This document shows, one piece after another, positions 17,052 to 26,034 of a stretch of 64,000 nucleotides of DNA (position 1 is the stretch's first letter; each line of letters opens with the position of its first letter). The DNA comes from EX4572-165 sp002254885 (lineage in GTDB: Archaea > Thermoplasmatota > E2 > DHVEG-1): NCBI GenBank assembly GCA_029939595.1, contig JAOZSQ010000004.1, positions 12,290 to 76,289 of the forward strand, given 5' to 3'. Position numbers and translations under genes: made by a program. The notes beneath the pieces were generated by a model. That model did not search any database. It saw only the letters and a program-made list of their open reading frames with translations, and had not been told where the DNA came from.

Positions 17052-18233
17052 GTGATACGAATAAACCGAAATATATTGAATGCAAGTATTTGTATTATTG
17101 TTGTTATCATATTATTTTCAGGTACACTTTCAGCATGTACAGGTTTTACTACTAGTAAAGGTGATGAAGTTTTTACAGGACATAATAAAGACTGGTGGAG
17201 CACTGATACATATATCCATGTTTATCCATCTGATGAAGAAACACATGCAAGAATGTTTTTTGAAATACCATATCCTCATATTTTCAATAGTGAATATAAG
17301 GTCCTTGCGGGTGGAATAAATGATCAGGGACTTTTTTATGAGAGTTATGTTACACCTCTTCTTTTTGCGTCATTTGAATTCTTTAAACCACTATTATTTA
17401 AGAGTCCTGTTGAATATATTCTTGAGCATTTTTTCACTGTTCAAGAAGTCGTTGATTATATAGAATCACATAATCTTTTCTTTCTGAATTATATCCTATG
17501 TTCTGGACAAATTTTTGTAATAGATAAAACGGGTGATTCTGCAATTATTGAAGGGGATGAAATCATTAGAAAACAAGGTGATTATCAGGTTTGTACGAAT
17601 TTTTTACATAGTCGACCAGATCTAGGGGGATACCCTTGTTATAGATATGAAACAGCAACATCTATCCTTGATAATATTACTGATCCTTCTGTTTCATCTC
17701 TTGTTTCCATTCTTAATGCAACACATCAAAAGGGGTATACTCAATATTCATCAATTTGTGATTTAAACAATTTAACCATGTATCTATATCAATTTCACAA
17801 TTATGAAAAAGGAATAAAAATTGATCTAAATACTGAATTTCAACAGGATGCTCATTCCTATTATTTTCCTTCTCTTTTTGAGCCAGAGACAAATCAAGCA
17901 CCAGATAAACCAAATACTCCAATGGGCCCAACATCAGGTGTAATCGATGAACAGATTTTATTTGAGACAAATACAACAGACATTGATAATCCATCAGACG
18001 AAATTTATTACAAATGGAATTTTGGTGATGACATGCAAACAAATTGGGTTCTTAATAATGAAAGATATATGGGAAAAATGACACATAGTTGGAGTAAATC
18101 CGGCTCATTTTCAGTAACAGTGAAAGCAAAAGACATCTATGGAAAAGAAAGCCCATGGTCAGATCCACTGGAAGTGAGCATATCAAGATTTAATGATGAT
18201 TTTTTTACTTCATTTTTACAATTGAGAAAATAA
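17052..18233 (+). CDS. Secreted Ntn-hydrolase (linear amide C-N hydrolase) with PKD-like domain
   Basis: The 393-residue protein has an N-terminal hydrophobic signal (about 9-27) followed at once by CTGFTTSKGD, the start of mature choloylglycine-hydrolase/acyl-CoA:6-APA-acyltransferase-like Ntn hydrolases. Cys29 would be the N-terminal nucleophile. The core also shows the family's GHNKDWW and GGINDQGLFYE segments. Residues about 290-385 form a PKD-like domain with YYKWNFGDD. Such enzymes cut amide bonds, for example in acylated amino acids or bile-salt-like conjugates. Cys29 also lies in a lipobox (LSAC), which would conflict with its catalytic role if lipidated. GTG start; GAGGAG lies 7 bases upstream. 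Confidence 0.8.
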   Translation: MIRINRNILNASICIIVVIILFSGTLSACTGFTTSKGDEVFTGHNKDWWSTDTYIHVYPSDEETHARMFFEIPYPHIFNSEYKVLAGGINDQGLFYESYVTPLLFASFEFFKPLLFKSPVEYILEHFFTVQEVVDYIESHNLFFLNYILCSGQIFVIDKTGDSAIIEGDEIIRKQGDYQVCTNFLHSRPDLGGYPCYRYETATSILDNITDPSVSSLVSILNATHQKGYTQYSSICDLNNLTMYLYQFHNYEKGIKIDLNTEFQQDAHSYYFPSLFEPETNQAPDKPNTPMGPTSGVIDEQILFETNTTDIDNPSDEIYYKWNFGDDMQTNWVLNNERYMGKMTHSWSKSGSFSVTVKAKDIYGKESPWSDPLEVSISRFNDDFFTSFLQLRK

Positions 18234-18439
18234 ATAAAAATTTTTCATTATATTTGCTTAGAGAAAATAGGTGTTGTTAGATACCAAATACCTACAACAC
18301 TAAACCGTTGATAGACACCAAATGTCCTCAAACGTGCTCTAAGTAATATATTCCTCTCTACTTTCTAATATTTAAATGCTGCATGGTATTTTTTCAATAT
18401 GTAAAACATCCAAGAAACAGTATGAATCTTCAGATGAAT

Positions 18440-19597
18440 CTATTCCTCAGATAAAACGGGTTCATTATCTGGAAAATCCCAATCATTAAGTGGATCAATG
18501 TTCACAAGGAAAAAAAGCAGGACCGGAAGACTCTCTTTCATCCAGTATACCAGATTATTATGAGGGCCACCGCCAATATATCCTGGATCATATTTTTGTG
18601 AATAAACCTCAAAACAAAATGAAGGGACATGGAATTCTTTGAAAACCCAATGATGTACAATACCAAAACCATAAGGATTAATATAATCGGGGTCCAATAC
18701 AGCATATTGTGTATTATTTTTTATCCAATTTAACGAAGATCTTAAGATATTTTTTTCATGTATTGAAATTTTATACTCTGGTTCATGTTCAATTTCATAA
18801 ACTGGCAATATTGCATGCATTGCCGTATGACAATTCACATAAAATGATATCTTGTTGAGTGAATGCATGAAATCATAAAATGCAGCTGTTTCTGGTTCAC
18901 AAAAAGGTTTTCTCCCACAGTTTGTGTATGTTTGATCTTTTCTTGGAAAATGTATATAGGGTATTTTTATAAAACCAAATAGTTTTCCAAGAGGGTAGTT
19001 ATCTCCTCTAATCCTTCCAAAATGAACATCGAAGTTTCTGTTCAGATCAATTCCATTTTCGTTATATCGTTCATCGTTTTCTCTTCCATCAGGATTAAGA
19101 AGTGGGATTAGATAAATAACAGATGAGTTTAGTATATCATTAACTGAGTTGTTTTTTCCAAAATTTATGAGGAGATATTCAGCTAAATAGAGAACGATTT
19201 CACAAGCTTCCCATTCATTTCCGTGAATACATCCATCAATGACACAGTTATTTTTAATAGAATTATTATTCTCATTTGTTATTTTCATACACCAGATATC
19301 TCTATTTTCTACACTTTTTCCAATGGAGAAAACATCAATTAAATCTGGGTATTCTTCATTATAATCATGTATAAATTGAGTTGTTTTTGTGTAATCATGG
19401 TATTGTCCATCTGTCCAGTTAGGAAGGATGAGTGGATTATCTAATGAGATCTTCTTAGGTTGTTGATTGTTTAATTCATCACTTTTTGATTCTTTTTCTA
19501 GGCAACCAGATTGTATGCATTGAATGATGATTATAATGATTACAATAAGATGAAAAATCGATGATTTACTTCCTCCTTTTTGATGTTTAATTGCCAT
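18440..19597 (-). CDS. M14-family zinc carboxypeptidase, lipoprotein-like
   Basis: The 385-residue protein has a hydrophobic N-terminus (about 14-28) ending in QSGC, so Cys31 could be a lipid-attachment site. The catalytic domain (about 65-370) carries M14 zinc ligands H124 and E127 in HGNEWEACE, the substrate-binding NPDGR (167-171) and DLNRNFD (183-189), a third ligand in VNCHTAMH and the catalytic Glu in CFEVYS. It should remove C-terminal amino acids, or act on peptides, outside the cell. This complements the endopeptidases encoded elsewhere in the window. The gene is monocistronic. Confidence 0.9.
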   Translation of the reverse strand: MAIKHQKGGSKSSIFHLIVIIIIIIQCIQSGCLEKESKSDELNNQQPKKISLDNPLILPNWTDGQYHDYTKTTQFIHDYNEEYPDLIDVFSIGKSVENRDIWCMKITNENNNSIKNNCVIDGCIHGNEWEACEIVLYLAEYLLINFGKNNSVNDILNSSVIYLIPLLNPDGRENDERYNENGIDLNRNFDVHFGRIRGDNYPLGKLFGFIKIPYIHFPRKDQTYTNCGRKPFCEPETAAFYDFMHSLNKISFYVNCHTAMHAILPVYEIEHEPEYKISIHEKNILRSSLNWIKNNTQYAVLDPDYINPYGFGIVHHWVFKEFHVPSFCFEVYSQKYDPGYIGGGPHNNLVYWMKESLPVLLFFLVNIDPLNDWDFPDNEPVLSEE

Positions 19598-19699
19598 ATT
19601 AAACTTGATATATTAATTGCATTATTATATTAAAAACTATAGTTCTAATAGATTTGATTCTAGTTTCTAGAAATTACAAAATTACCATTTTTTTATTTA

Positions 19700-19792
19700 T
19701 TATCCCATGCCCATAACTCTGCTTAAAAGATACCCTGCAACCCAAATGCTAGATATCATTGAGCATACTATTAAAATCTCAATTTTTTCCAT
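19700..19792 (-). CDS. 30-residue single-span membrane protein
   Basis: A short frame starts at ATG preceded, 8-9 bases upstream, by GGAGGTGAG, the best Shine-Dalgarno match in the window for an archaeal 16S end. The product MEKIEILIV...GMG is one hydrophobic helix with a few charges at its N-terminus and an Arg near residue 26. I know no family for it. It may be a regulatory or subunit-type small membrane protein. It lies alone in a 299-base gap, on the same strand as the flanking apgM and M14 genes. Confidence 0.5.
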   Translation of the reverse strand: MEKIEILIVCSMISSIWVAGYLLSRVMGMG

Positions 19793-19896
19793 TTGAAGCT
19801 CACCTCCTGACTTCTATTAATTATTATCAAATAATACTTTATAAACTATTTGGAAACAATTGTTTTATTAACAGATGTTTAATGAATATTTTGTTC

Positions 19897-21105
19897 TTAT
19901 GCACCAAATTTTTCAAGACGATTTGCGTTAGCAAGTGCAAGAGCTATAAGATCATCAGCAGGTAAACGAGTTCCTAGACCTCCCAGAATACATGCTCTTT
20001 CACCAAATTGATCCACTGAATCTTTTCGACAATCCTTAGACCATAAAAGAACAGGGACAGGATGCCAACTATGCATCTTTAATTTTGAAGGTGTCGAATG
20101 ATCCCCTGTAACAACAATTACATCTGGATGCAGTGCTCTTAATCGAGGAATCTGTCTGTCTACTTCTTCAATAACTGCTTTCTTCTTTTCAAAATCTCCA
20201 TCTTCCCCATAACTATCCGTTTTTTTTATATGTAAATAAAAATAATCATATTCATCCCAATGCTGCTCCAAAGTATCAAATTCTTCATCAATGGACTGAC
20301 CGGTTTCAAGAACATCCATCCCAATTAATTTCGCAACACCTCGATACATTGGATAAGCAGCTATTGCAGCACTTTTCAACCCAAAACATTCCTTCATTAA
20401 AGGCCAGGATGGCTTCTGAGAGAAACCCCTTAACAGCACCATATTTGCAGGGTGTTCATCTTTAAGAATCATATGTGCTTGACTAATAAATCGACTCACA
20501 AGACCTGCAGTATACTCCGCAGAAGAATCTAACACAATTGGATCTAATGGTTTTTTCCCAATCTCTTGAGGGTCCGTATCCTTAATTTTTCCAGATAAAT
20601 TTTCCCCTCTAAATACAACAAGAAATCGATGTTCTTTCACTGTTTCAACAAAAACCTCAACATTTGGAATACTTATGTTTTCATTGAGAAGATTACAAAG
20701 ATCAATGTTTTTCTCAGTAGATATTCTTCCAGCTCTTCGATCCATAACCTGATCTTGATTGTTTATTGTACAAAAATTACCACGCGCAGCAACATCGCCC
20801 TCTTTTAAATCAAAACCAATACCATTTGCTGCAAGAACGCCTCTGCCAACCTGATATTTTAATGGATTATATCCAAAAACACCAAGATGGCCTGGGCCAC
20901 TTCCCGGAGTAATAGCAGTTGAAACAGGGGTTTGAAGACCACATACACTATCTTTTGCAAGCTCATCTAAATGGGGAGTAAAAGCGGCTTCAAGCTCTGT
21001 TTTTCCATCTTCATCTCTAGGGAGACCTCCAATCCCATCCATAATTAGAAATACTATTTTTGATTGATTTTGCTTAACAAGGGATTGTATCAATTCTAAA
21101 TCCAT
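19897..21105 (-). CDS. apgM: 2,3-bisphosphoglycerate-independent phosphoglycerate mutase, archaeal type
   Basis: The 402-residue enzyme interconverts 3- and 2-phosphoglycerate in glycolysis/gluconeogenesis. It belongs to the alkaline-phosphatase superfamily: metal ligand D23 in LIMDGIGG, catalytic Ser69 in TPGSGPGHLGVFGY, GRGVLAANG, and the C-terminal metal-binding GDHSTPSKLKMHSWHP. Length and order match the archaeal ApgM family, which is distinct from bacterial GpmI. The gene is alone on its strand, with the ABC exporter genes diverging upstream. Confidence 0.97.
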   Translation of the reverse strand: MDLELIQSLVKQNQSKIVFLIMDGIGGLPRDEDGKTELEAAFTPHLDELAKDSVCGLQTPVSTAITPGSGPGHLGVFGYNPLKYQVGRGVLAANGIGFDLKEGDVAARGNFCTINNQDQVMDRRAGRISTEKNIDLCNLLNENISIPNVEVFVETVKEHRFLVVFRGENLSGKIKDTDPQEIGKKPLDPIVLDSSAEYTAGLVSRFISQAHMILKDEHPANMVLLRGFSQKPSWPLMKECFGLKSAAIAAYPMYRGVAKLIGMDVLETGQSIDEEFDTLEQHWDEYDYFYLHIKKTDSYGEDGDFEKKKAVIEEVDRQIPRLRALHPDVIVVTGDHSTPSKLKMHSWHPVPVLLWSKDCRKDSVDQFGERACILGGLGTRLPADDLIALALANANRLEKFGA

Positions 21106-21289
21106 TTTTCCTCATCTCTTCAACAATACTCTATTCAATATATTAAATAGAACAACTCAAAAATACCTTCTGCTAATAAATATTGCCTTTTTTCACAATT
21201 AAACACAAAATATCGCTTTTATATCAGTAAACCATAAAAACAAAAGCATCATTTCAGAAAGTTTTATTTCAGATATAGTTGATTATTTC

Positions 21290-22348
21290 ATGGAAAAACA
21301 AGTAAGATGTCCGAAATGTAAAACAATTATTACGCTAAAAGGGGAACCTGGTGAAATTCAAATCGCAACATGCCCATCATGTAATCTCAAAGGTAAAGTG
21401 ACATTTGACAGATCAATTACTCATGATAAAAGTGCAATTAAAGTAGTAGATCTAAAAAAAAATTATGGGGATCTAACTGCTGTAAACTCAATTTCATTTA
21501 CTGTAAAAATGGGTGAAATCTTTGCATTTCTAGGGCCTAATGGCGCAGGTAAAACAACAACAGTTGAAATGATAGAGTCAATTCGTAAACCAACAAAAGG
21601 AAATATCACATTATTTGGAAAGGACATTCGCACATCTTTTAACTCTATAAAAGAAAGAATTGGGATTTTACCACAAGAATTTCATTCATTTGATCGCTTA
21701 AAAGTACGAGAAACACTTGAATATTATCAAAGCCTCTTTAAAAAACAAGCAAATATTGATGAAATCATTGAAATGATGGATTTAAACGCGTATGAATCAA
21801 AATTATATAAAGATCTATCTGGAGGATTAAAACAAAGAGTGGGAGTAGCCATAGCCCTCGTTAACGATCCGGATATTGTATTTCTAGATGAACCAACAAC
21901 GGGACTGGATCCAAAAGCAAGACGTGAAGTTTGGAATGCCATTGCAGATTTAAGAAACAGAGGGAAAACAATTTTTTTAACCACACATTACATGGAAGAA
22001 GCAGAATTTCTTGCAGATCATATAGCAATTATCCATAAAGGATCAATCATTGCAGAAGGAACATTGGAAGAACTGATGAAGCAATATGGAAAAAGCAGTA
22101 TGCTTCATATAAGAAATTGTAACCACCCACAAATAATTCAACTGTTAAGCAAGCAAGGGTTTAATGCAACAAAAAAGGATAAGGGAACAATTTCAATAAA
22201 CATTGAATATACGGATAAAATCCTTGAAATATTATCATGGCTTCGTCATGAATGTATTGAATTTGGAGAAATTGATATTAGACGTCCAAATCTTGAGGAA
22301 ATATTTTTACATTTAACTGGTGCAAAACTTGGAGGGGAAAATACATGA
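21290..22348 (+). CDS. ABC exporter ATP-binding protein with N-terminal zinc ribbon
   Basis: The 352-residue protein begins with a small zinc-ribbon-like domain (CPKC at 7-10, CPSC at 28-31), then a normal ABC-2-type ATPase (about 50-350). Walker A is GPNGAGKTT (82-90), signature LSGGLKQR, Walker B IVFLDEP and the switch His in FLTTHYMEE. The C-terminal tail fits DrrA/NatA-like exporters. It overlaps the permease gene by four bases (ATGA), so the two are translationally coupled and form one exporter. The fused zinc ribbon is unusual for this family; it may sense metal or redox state or mediate protein contacts (inference). The substrate is unknown. Confidence 0.93.
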   Translation: MEKQVRCPKCKTIITLKGEPGEIQIATCPSCNLKGKVTFDRSITHDKSAIKVVDLKKNYGDLTAVNSISFTVKMGEIFAFLGPNGAGKTTTVEMIESIRKPTKGNITLFGKDIRTSFNSIKERIGILPQEFHSFDRLKVRETLEYYQSLFKKQANIDEIIEMMDLNAYESKLYKDLSGGLKQRVGVAIALVNDPDIVFLDEPTTGLDPKARREVWNAIADLRNRGKTIFLTTHYMEEAEFLADHIAIIHKGSIIAEGTLEELMKQYGKSSMLHIRNCNHPQIIQLLSKQGFNATKKDKGTISINIEYTDKILEILSWLRHECIEFGEIDIRRPNLEEIFLHLTGAKLGGENT

Positions 22349-23460
22349 ATTACCGGTTTATAATCAATGATTTTGTAGTAAGTTTCAAACAATGGATTAG
22401 ATCTAGAGGAACAGTTTTCTGGACATTATTATTTCCAATTCTATTAATCTTAATATTCGGGGCGATTTTCTTAGGATCAGATGATATTTCATATAATTTG
22501 TATGTACAAGATAATGATGATTCTATGTCATCTACTCAGTTTATTGGAATTCTAGAAAACATTTCAGTTCTAAATATTAAGACTATTGATAACTCAGAAG
22601 ACATTAAAGAATATATGAAGGATAATGATATTTCAACTGCGATAATGATCCCGCAAGGTTTTGAACAAACCATATTTCAATATAAGACAAATCCTGATGA
22701 TGAAATACATATAGATATAACCTTTTTTTATGATCCATCTGAACAATCAACAATGTCAGTTATGCAAAATATTTTATCAAGTACAATTTATGAATATAAT
22801 TTAATTCTAGAAGAAAGTCATAAAGTTATTGGAATAAGTCAAGAAACAACTCTGCAGGAAGATTTTAGTTACATTGATTTCTTTATACCTGGTATCATTG
22901 GTCTTACAATAATGAACTCTTGCATTTATGGAAGTATTGAACGAAATACCAAATTTCGAAAAGCAGGGATCTTGCGAAAAATGTTAACAATGCCTGTTAG
23001 TAGAACAGAATGGATAATTGCAAAGATGTTATTTATGCTGTTTTTATCATTCCTTTCAACATTTGTTATTCTGATATTTGGCGTACTTGTTTGGGATCTT
23101 AGTATACATATCACACTTTTTGCATTTATCCTAGTAATTGCTACAAGTTTCATGTTTTCAGGGATGGGAATGATTATTAGTAGATTTGTAAAAGATGAAG
23201 AAACTGCTGATATGGCAGGTGGTGCGATTTCATTTCCTATGATGTTTCTAGCTGGAACCTTTTTTCCATTAGAACAAATGGATCATATACTGCAAATAAT
23301 TGCACAAGTTCTCCCCCTCTATTATGTTAATGAGGGTTTGAGAAATGCGATGGTATATGCAAATTTTGATAAAGCTTTATGGTTCACAGGAATTGTATCA
23401 ATCTTTGCAATAGTATTTTTCATGGCAGGGGCATTATTAACTAAATGGGATGAAAATTAA
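22345..23460 (+). CDS. ABC-2-type transporter permease
   Basis: The 371-residue permease has an N-terminal membrane helix (about 22-42), a large extracytoplasmic loop (about 45-175) and five further helices. That is the ABC2_membrane_3 layout of exporters such as NatB/YhaP or drug and lipid exporters. It pairs with the zinc-ribbon ATPase encoded immediately upstream, whose stop codon overlaps this start. The conserved membrane-domain stretch FRKAGILRKMLTMPVSRTEW is a coupling-helix type segment. Its stop codon overlaps by four bases with the stop of the converging metalloprotease gene. Confidence 0.9.
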   Translation: MNYRFIINDFVVSFKQWIRSRGTVFWTLLFPILLILIFGAIFLGSDDISYNLYVQDNDDSMSSTQFIGILENISVLNIKTIDNSEDIKEYMKDNDISTAIMIPQGFEQTIFQYKTNPDDEIHIDITFFYDPSEQSTMSVMQNILSSTIYEYNLILEESHKVIGISQETTLQEDFSYIDFFIPGIIGLTIMNSCIYGSIERNTKFRKAGILRKMLTMPVSRTEWIIAKMLFMLFLSFLSTFVILIFGVLVWDLSIHITLFAFILVIATSFMFSGMGMIISRFVKDEETADMAGGAISFPMMFLAGTFFPLEQMDHILQIIAQVLPLYYVNEGLRNAMVYANFDKALWFTGIVSIFAIVFFMAGALLTKWDEN

Positions 23461-25547
23461 CGATACTGCTTAGGTAAAATGAAATGTGTGTTTTTGAAAA
23501 ATGAAAAATCCATATGGTCCCAGTCATCAAAGTCACCTGGACCATGTGATCCATCTGAAAAACCAAGAATCAGATATGTATAAAAATAATTCATACAACT
23601 TCTATAATTCAGATATTTAAACCATTGAATAGTAAATGGCAAGGTAGCAATTTTATTATCATTTCCGCCATGATCATCAACTGTTAAACCAAGAGTGTGG
23701 CCAAGTTCATGAATGGATGCACCTATTATGAATCGTTGCCTAGGATATGGTATTTCAAATTGATTTTTCAAAATATCAGCAGATATGCAAAATGAATCAA
23801 GAGCATCACACCCGATAAAGGAAAAACCGCTTGAAGGTCCATAATCACAAATTAGTCCATAATGAAAAATTCCTTTTCGTGGATTATTAATATCATTATG
23901 TAAAAAATAATCCCAATAGAAATCTTTTAAATCTGCAAAAGAAAAATTTGAGGTGTACGGTATTTGCTCTCCACCATCTAGATTCCCTACATCAATGTGC
24001 AATGAGATATTATTTTCCTTAAAAATTTCAACAGCTTTTTTGATATACTCTTCACTTGGTTTATTTGATTCAGTTGAATTTGATTGTGATTCTATCCAAT
24101 CAAACTCTAAAAATATATCCTTTTGAAATGGATGCGAACCATATTGATCAGTATAACATTCCTCAACATTGGATAAACCATCATTATCTGGATCTAAATT
24201 CAAATGATTGTCAAAAACCGATGGGTTATATCCATATTTTGTTTCCCATAAATCAGCAGCACCATCTCCATCTGTGTCTTTTCCTGAGATTGAAGAATAT
24301 CGATCAATTGATCTATCATTATATGGAATATTATCAAATAGAGGTGCTTTCCATGATGCTCCATTTTGTTCAATTTTATTAAATTCCCAAGGTATAAAAT
24401 CCACTTGACTCTTTTTTTGTTTAATATTATCTTGTTGATTTCTTTCTATAAAACCTGGTCCAAATTGTGACCCCCACCAATTCTTCTCAGCATCACAAAT
24501 GGCACGTTCTGAGTAAACACCACAAATTGAGTTGTATATATTATTCTTTTGAAATGATATCTGACTTTGGGAATTGTAGATACTTATTCGTAGATTCTTC
24601 GAAATATTGCAATGTTTAATGGATATATTTTGGGATTGATCCATAATTAAAAATCCTGCATGGGTGTTATATGAAATTGTTGAATGTTTAATAGATATAT
24701 TTTGACAAAAGGAACTTTTCAATCCAAAGCCATTATGGGATATAATGCAATTATCGAAAGAAATTGAATTGCACGATTCTAAAAAAAATCCTCCTTGATT
24801 GTCATTGTTATTGTACGCAGCAGATTTTGTTATTGACATTTCTGATGATTTTTCAATATAGTAACCAATGCCATTTGTATGGGCTAAACAACCTGCAATA
24901 GAAGTATTTGTTGAATCTATGATTTGGATTCCAATTCCATTATGAAAAAATGAGCAGTTGGTAATGGTTGTATCTCTGGAATTGACAAGAGATATTCCGG
25001 CCCCATTAGTTTGAAAATGATGATTTTTGATGCTGTTGTTTGTTTGATTGCTGATATATATGCCATTTTTCGTTCGATAAAATTGGCAATTAACTATTGT
25101 GTTGTTGGATGATTCAAGTAAAATTCCAGAATCATGTATATTTCCTCCTGAATTTTGTAAAGTAATATCTGAGATTGTTATGTGATCTGATTGCAAATGT
25201 AATATTGATGAATGATAATCTCCATCAATAATGGTTGTATTTTTCTGTTGACCTATTAATGTTATCTGTTTAGAAATAAGGATGTTTTCGTGATATATTC
25301 CCTGAAAAATATAGATGACATCTTCCTCATCTGCATGATGAACCCCATCTTTGATGAATTGATATGGTCTATCAATTGATCCATCCCACGGGCCATTGGA
25401 ATTGGCTCCATCAACATAAATTGTATGGTCTAAGATGATCTGTTCAATTTGTTTTATATCTTCTGAAATGATGCCATTACTTGAGATTAACGAAGTGGAA
25501 AATAACAATAATATCAATACATATGAAAAATATCTATTTATGCCCAT
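23457..25547 (-). CDS. Secreted beta-helix protein with metzincin-like protease domain
   Basis: The 696-residue protein has an N-terminal signal, then a NosD-type right-handed beta-helix (about 42-370) rich in Asn/Ser rungs. Calcium-binding thrombospondin-3-like motifs follow (DTDGDGAADLWE and DPDNDGLSNVEE, about 425-465). The C-terminal domain (about 475-696) holds HELGHTLGLTVDDHGG: H613, E614, H617 and a third-ligand candidate Asp624, followed by a Met-turn-like SCMNY (M652). This is the metzincin plan with Asp or a later His as third zinc ligand. It is probably an extracellular protease anchored to or acting on polymers through the helix. No close named family is evident. Confidence 0.8.
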   Translation of the reverse strand: MGINRYFSYVLILLLFSTSLISSNGIISEDIKQIEQIILDHTIYVDGANSNGPWDGSIDRPYQFIKDGVHHADEEDVIYIFQGIYHENILISKQITLIGQQKNTTIIDGDYHSSILHLQSDHITISDITLQNSGGNIHDSGILLESSNNTIVNCQFYRTKNGIYISNQTNNSIKNHHFQTNGAGISLVNSRDTTITNCSFFHNGIGIQIIDSTNTSIAGCLAHTNGIGYYIEKSSEMSITKSAAYNNNDNQGGFFLESCNSISFDNCIISHNGFGLKSSFCQNISIKHSTISYNTHAGFLIMDQSQNISIKHCNISKNLRISIYNSQSQISFQKNNIYNSICGVYSERAICDAEKNWWGSQFGPGFIERNQQDNIKQKKSQVDFIPWEFNKIEQNGASWKAPLFDNIPYNDRSIDRYSSISGKDTDGDGAADLWETKYGYNPSVFDNHLNLDPDNDGLSNVEECYTDQYGSHPFQKDIFLEFDWIESQSNSTESNKPSEEYIKKAVEIFKENNISLHIDVGNLDGGEQIPYTSNFSFADLKDFYWDYFLHNDINNPRKGIFHYGLICDYGPSSGFSFIGCDALDSFCISADILKNQFEIPYPRQRFIIGASIHELGHTLGLTVDDHGGNDNKIATLPFTIQWFKYLNYRSCMNYFYTYLILGFSDGSHGPGDFDDWDHMDFSFFKNTHFILPKQYR

Positions 25548-25629
25548 AATATCATATTATATTACAGATGTCCAATATATAAATATATGTTTATCATTTT
25601 ATAAAAAAAGAAAAAATGAGTACTGATTT

Positions 25630-25881
25630 TTATTCGTCTCCTGAGAGACTCCTAGTACTAATTAATGTTTTTGAATCAGACACTCCTTTTAATGAACGGA
25701 TTTTTTTCAGAACAACGTCACCTATCATATTGATGTTTTCAGTACGAATTTTAATTAAGATATCATATTCACCAAATAATGGATGAACTTCAACTATCTC
25801 TTCAATTTCTTTATCAAGTGCTCTGAACACTTCTTTTTCATAAAGTGGGCTTATTGATAGTAATGCAAATCCAGTTGCCAT
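25630..25881 (-). CDS. Stand-alone RAM (Lrp/AsnC ligand-binding) domain protein
   Basis: The 83-residue protein is a single RAM domain without DNA-binding part: beta strand TGFALLSI, helix KEVFRALD, the HPLFGEYDILIKIR strand-turn (GEYD ligand-loop motif) and the C-terminal strand with a Thr. Such SARP/RAM proteins bind amino acids and form dimers or octamers, alone or with full Lrp regulators. The target is unknown. Monocistronic, starting directly at the domain's first strand. Confidence 0.88.
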   Translation of the reverse strand: MATGFALLSISPLYEKEVFRALDKEIEEIVEVHPLFGEYDILIKIRTENINMIGDVVLKKIRSLKGVSDSKTLISTRSLSGDE

Positions 25882-26034
25882 GCAATTCCGAATAAAATCA
25901 TATGATATTAGTGTTTTGATGTTAATTCATGATTTTCGAATTCATGAGAAAATTTATTTTTTATGGAATATAAAAAACACTTTTATATACCCTGTAGAAA
26001 TATCGATGAATAAAATGAAAAGGTGATTGAAATA

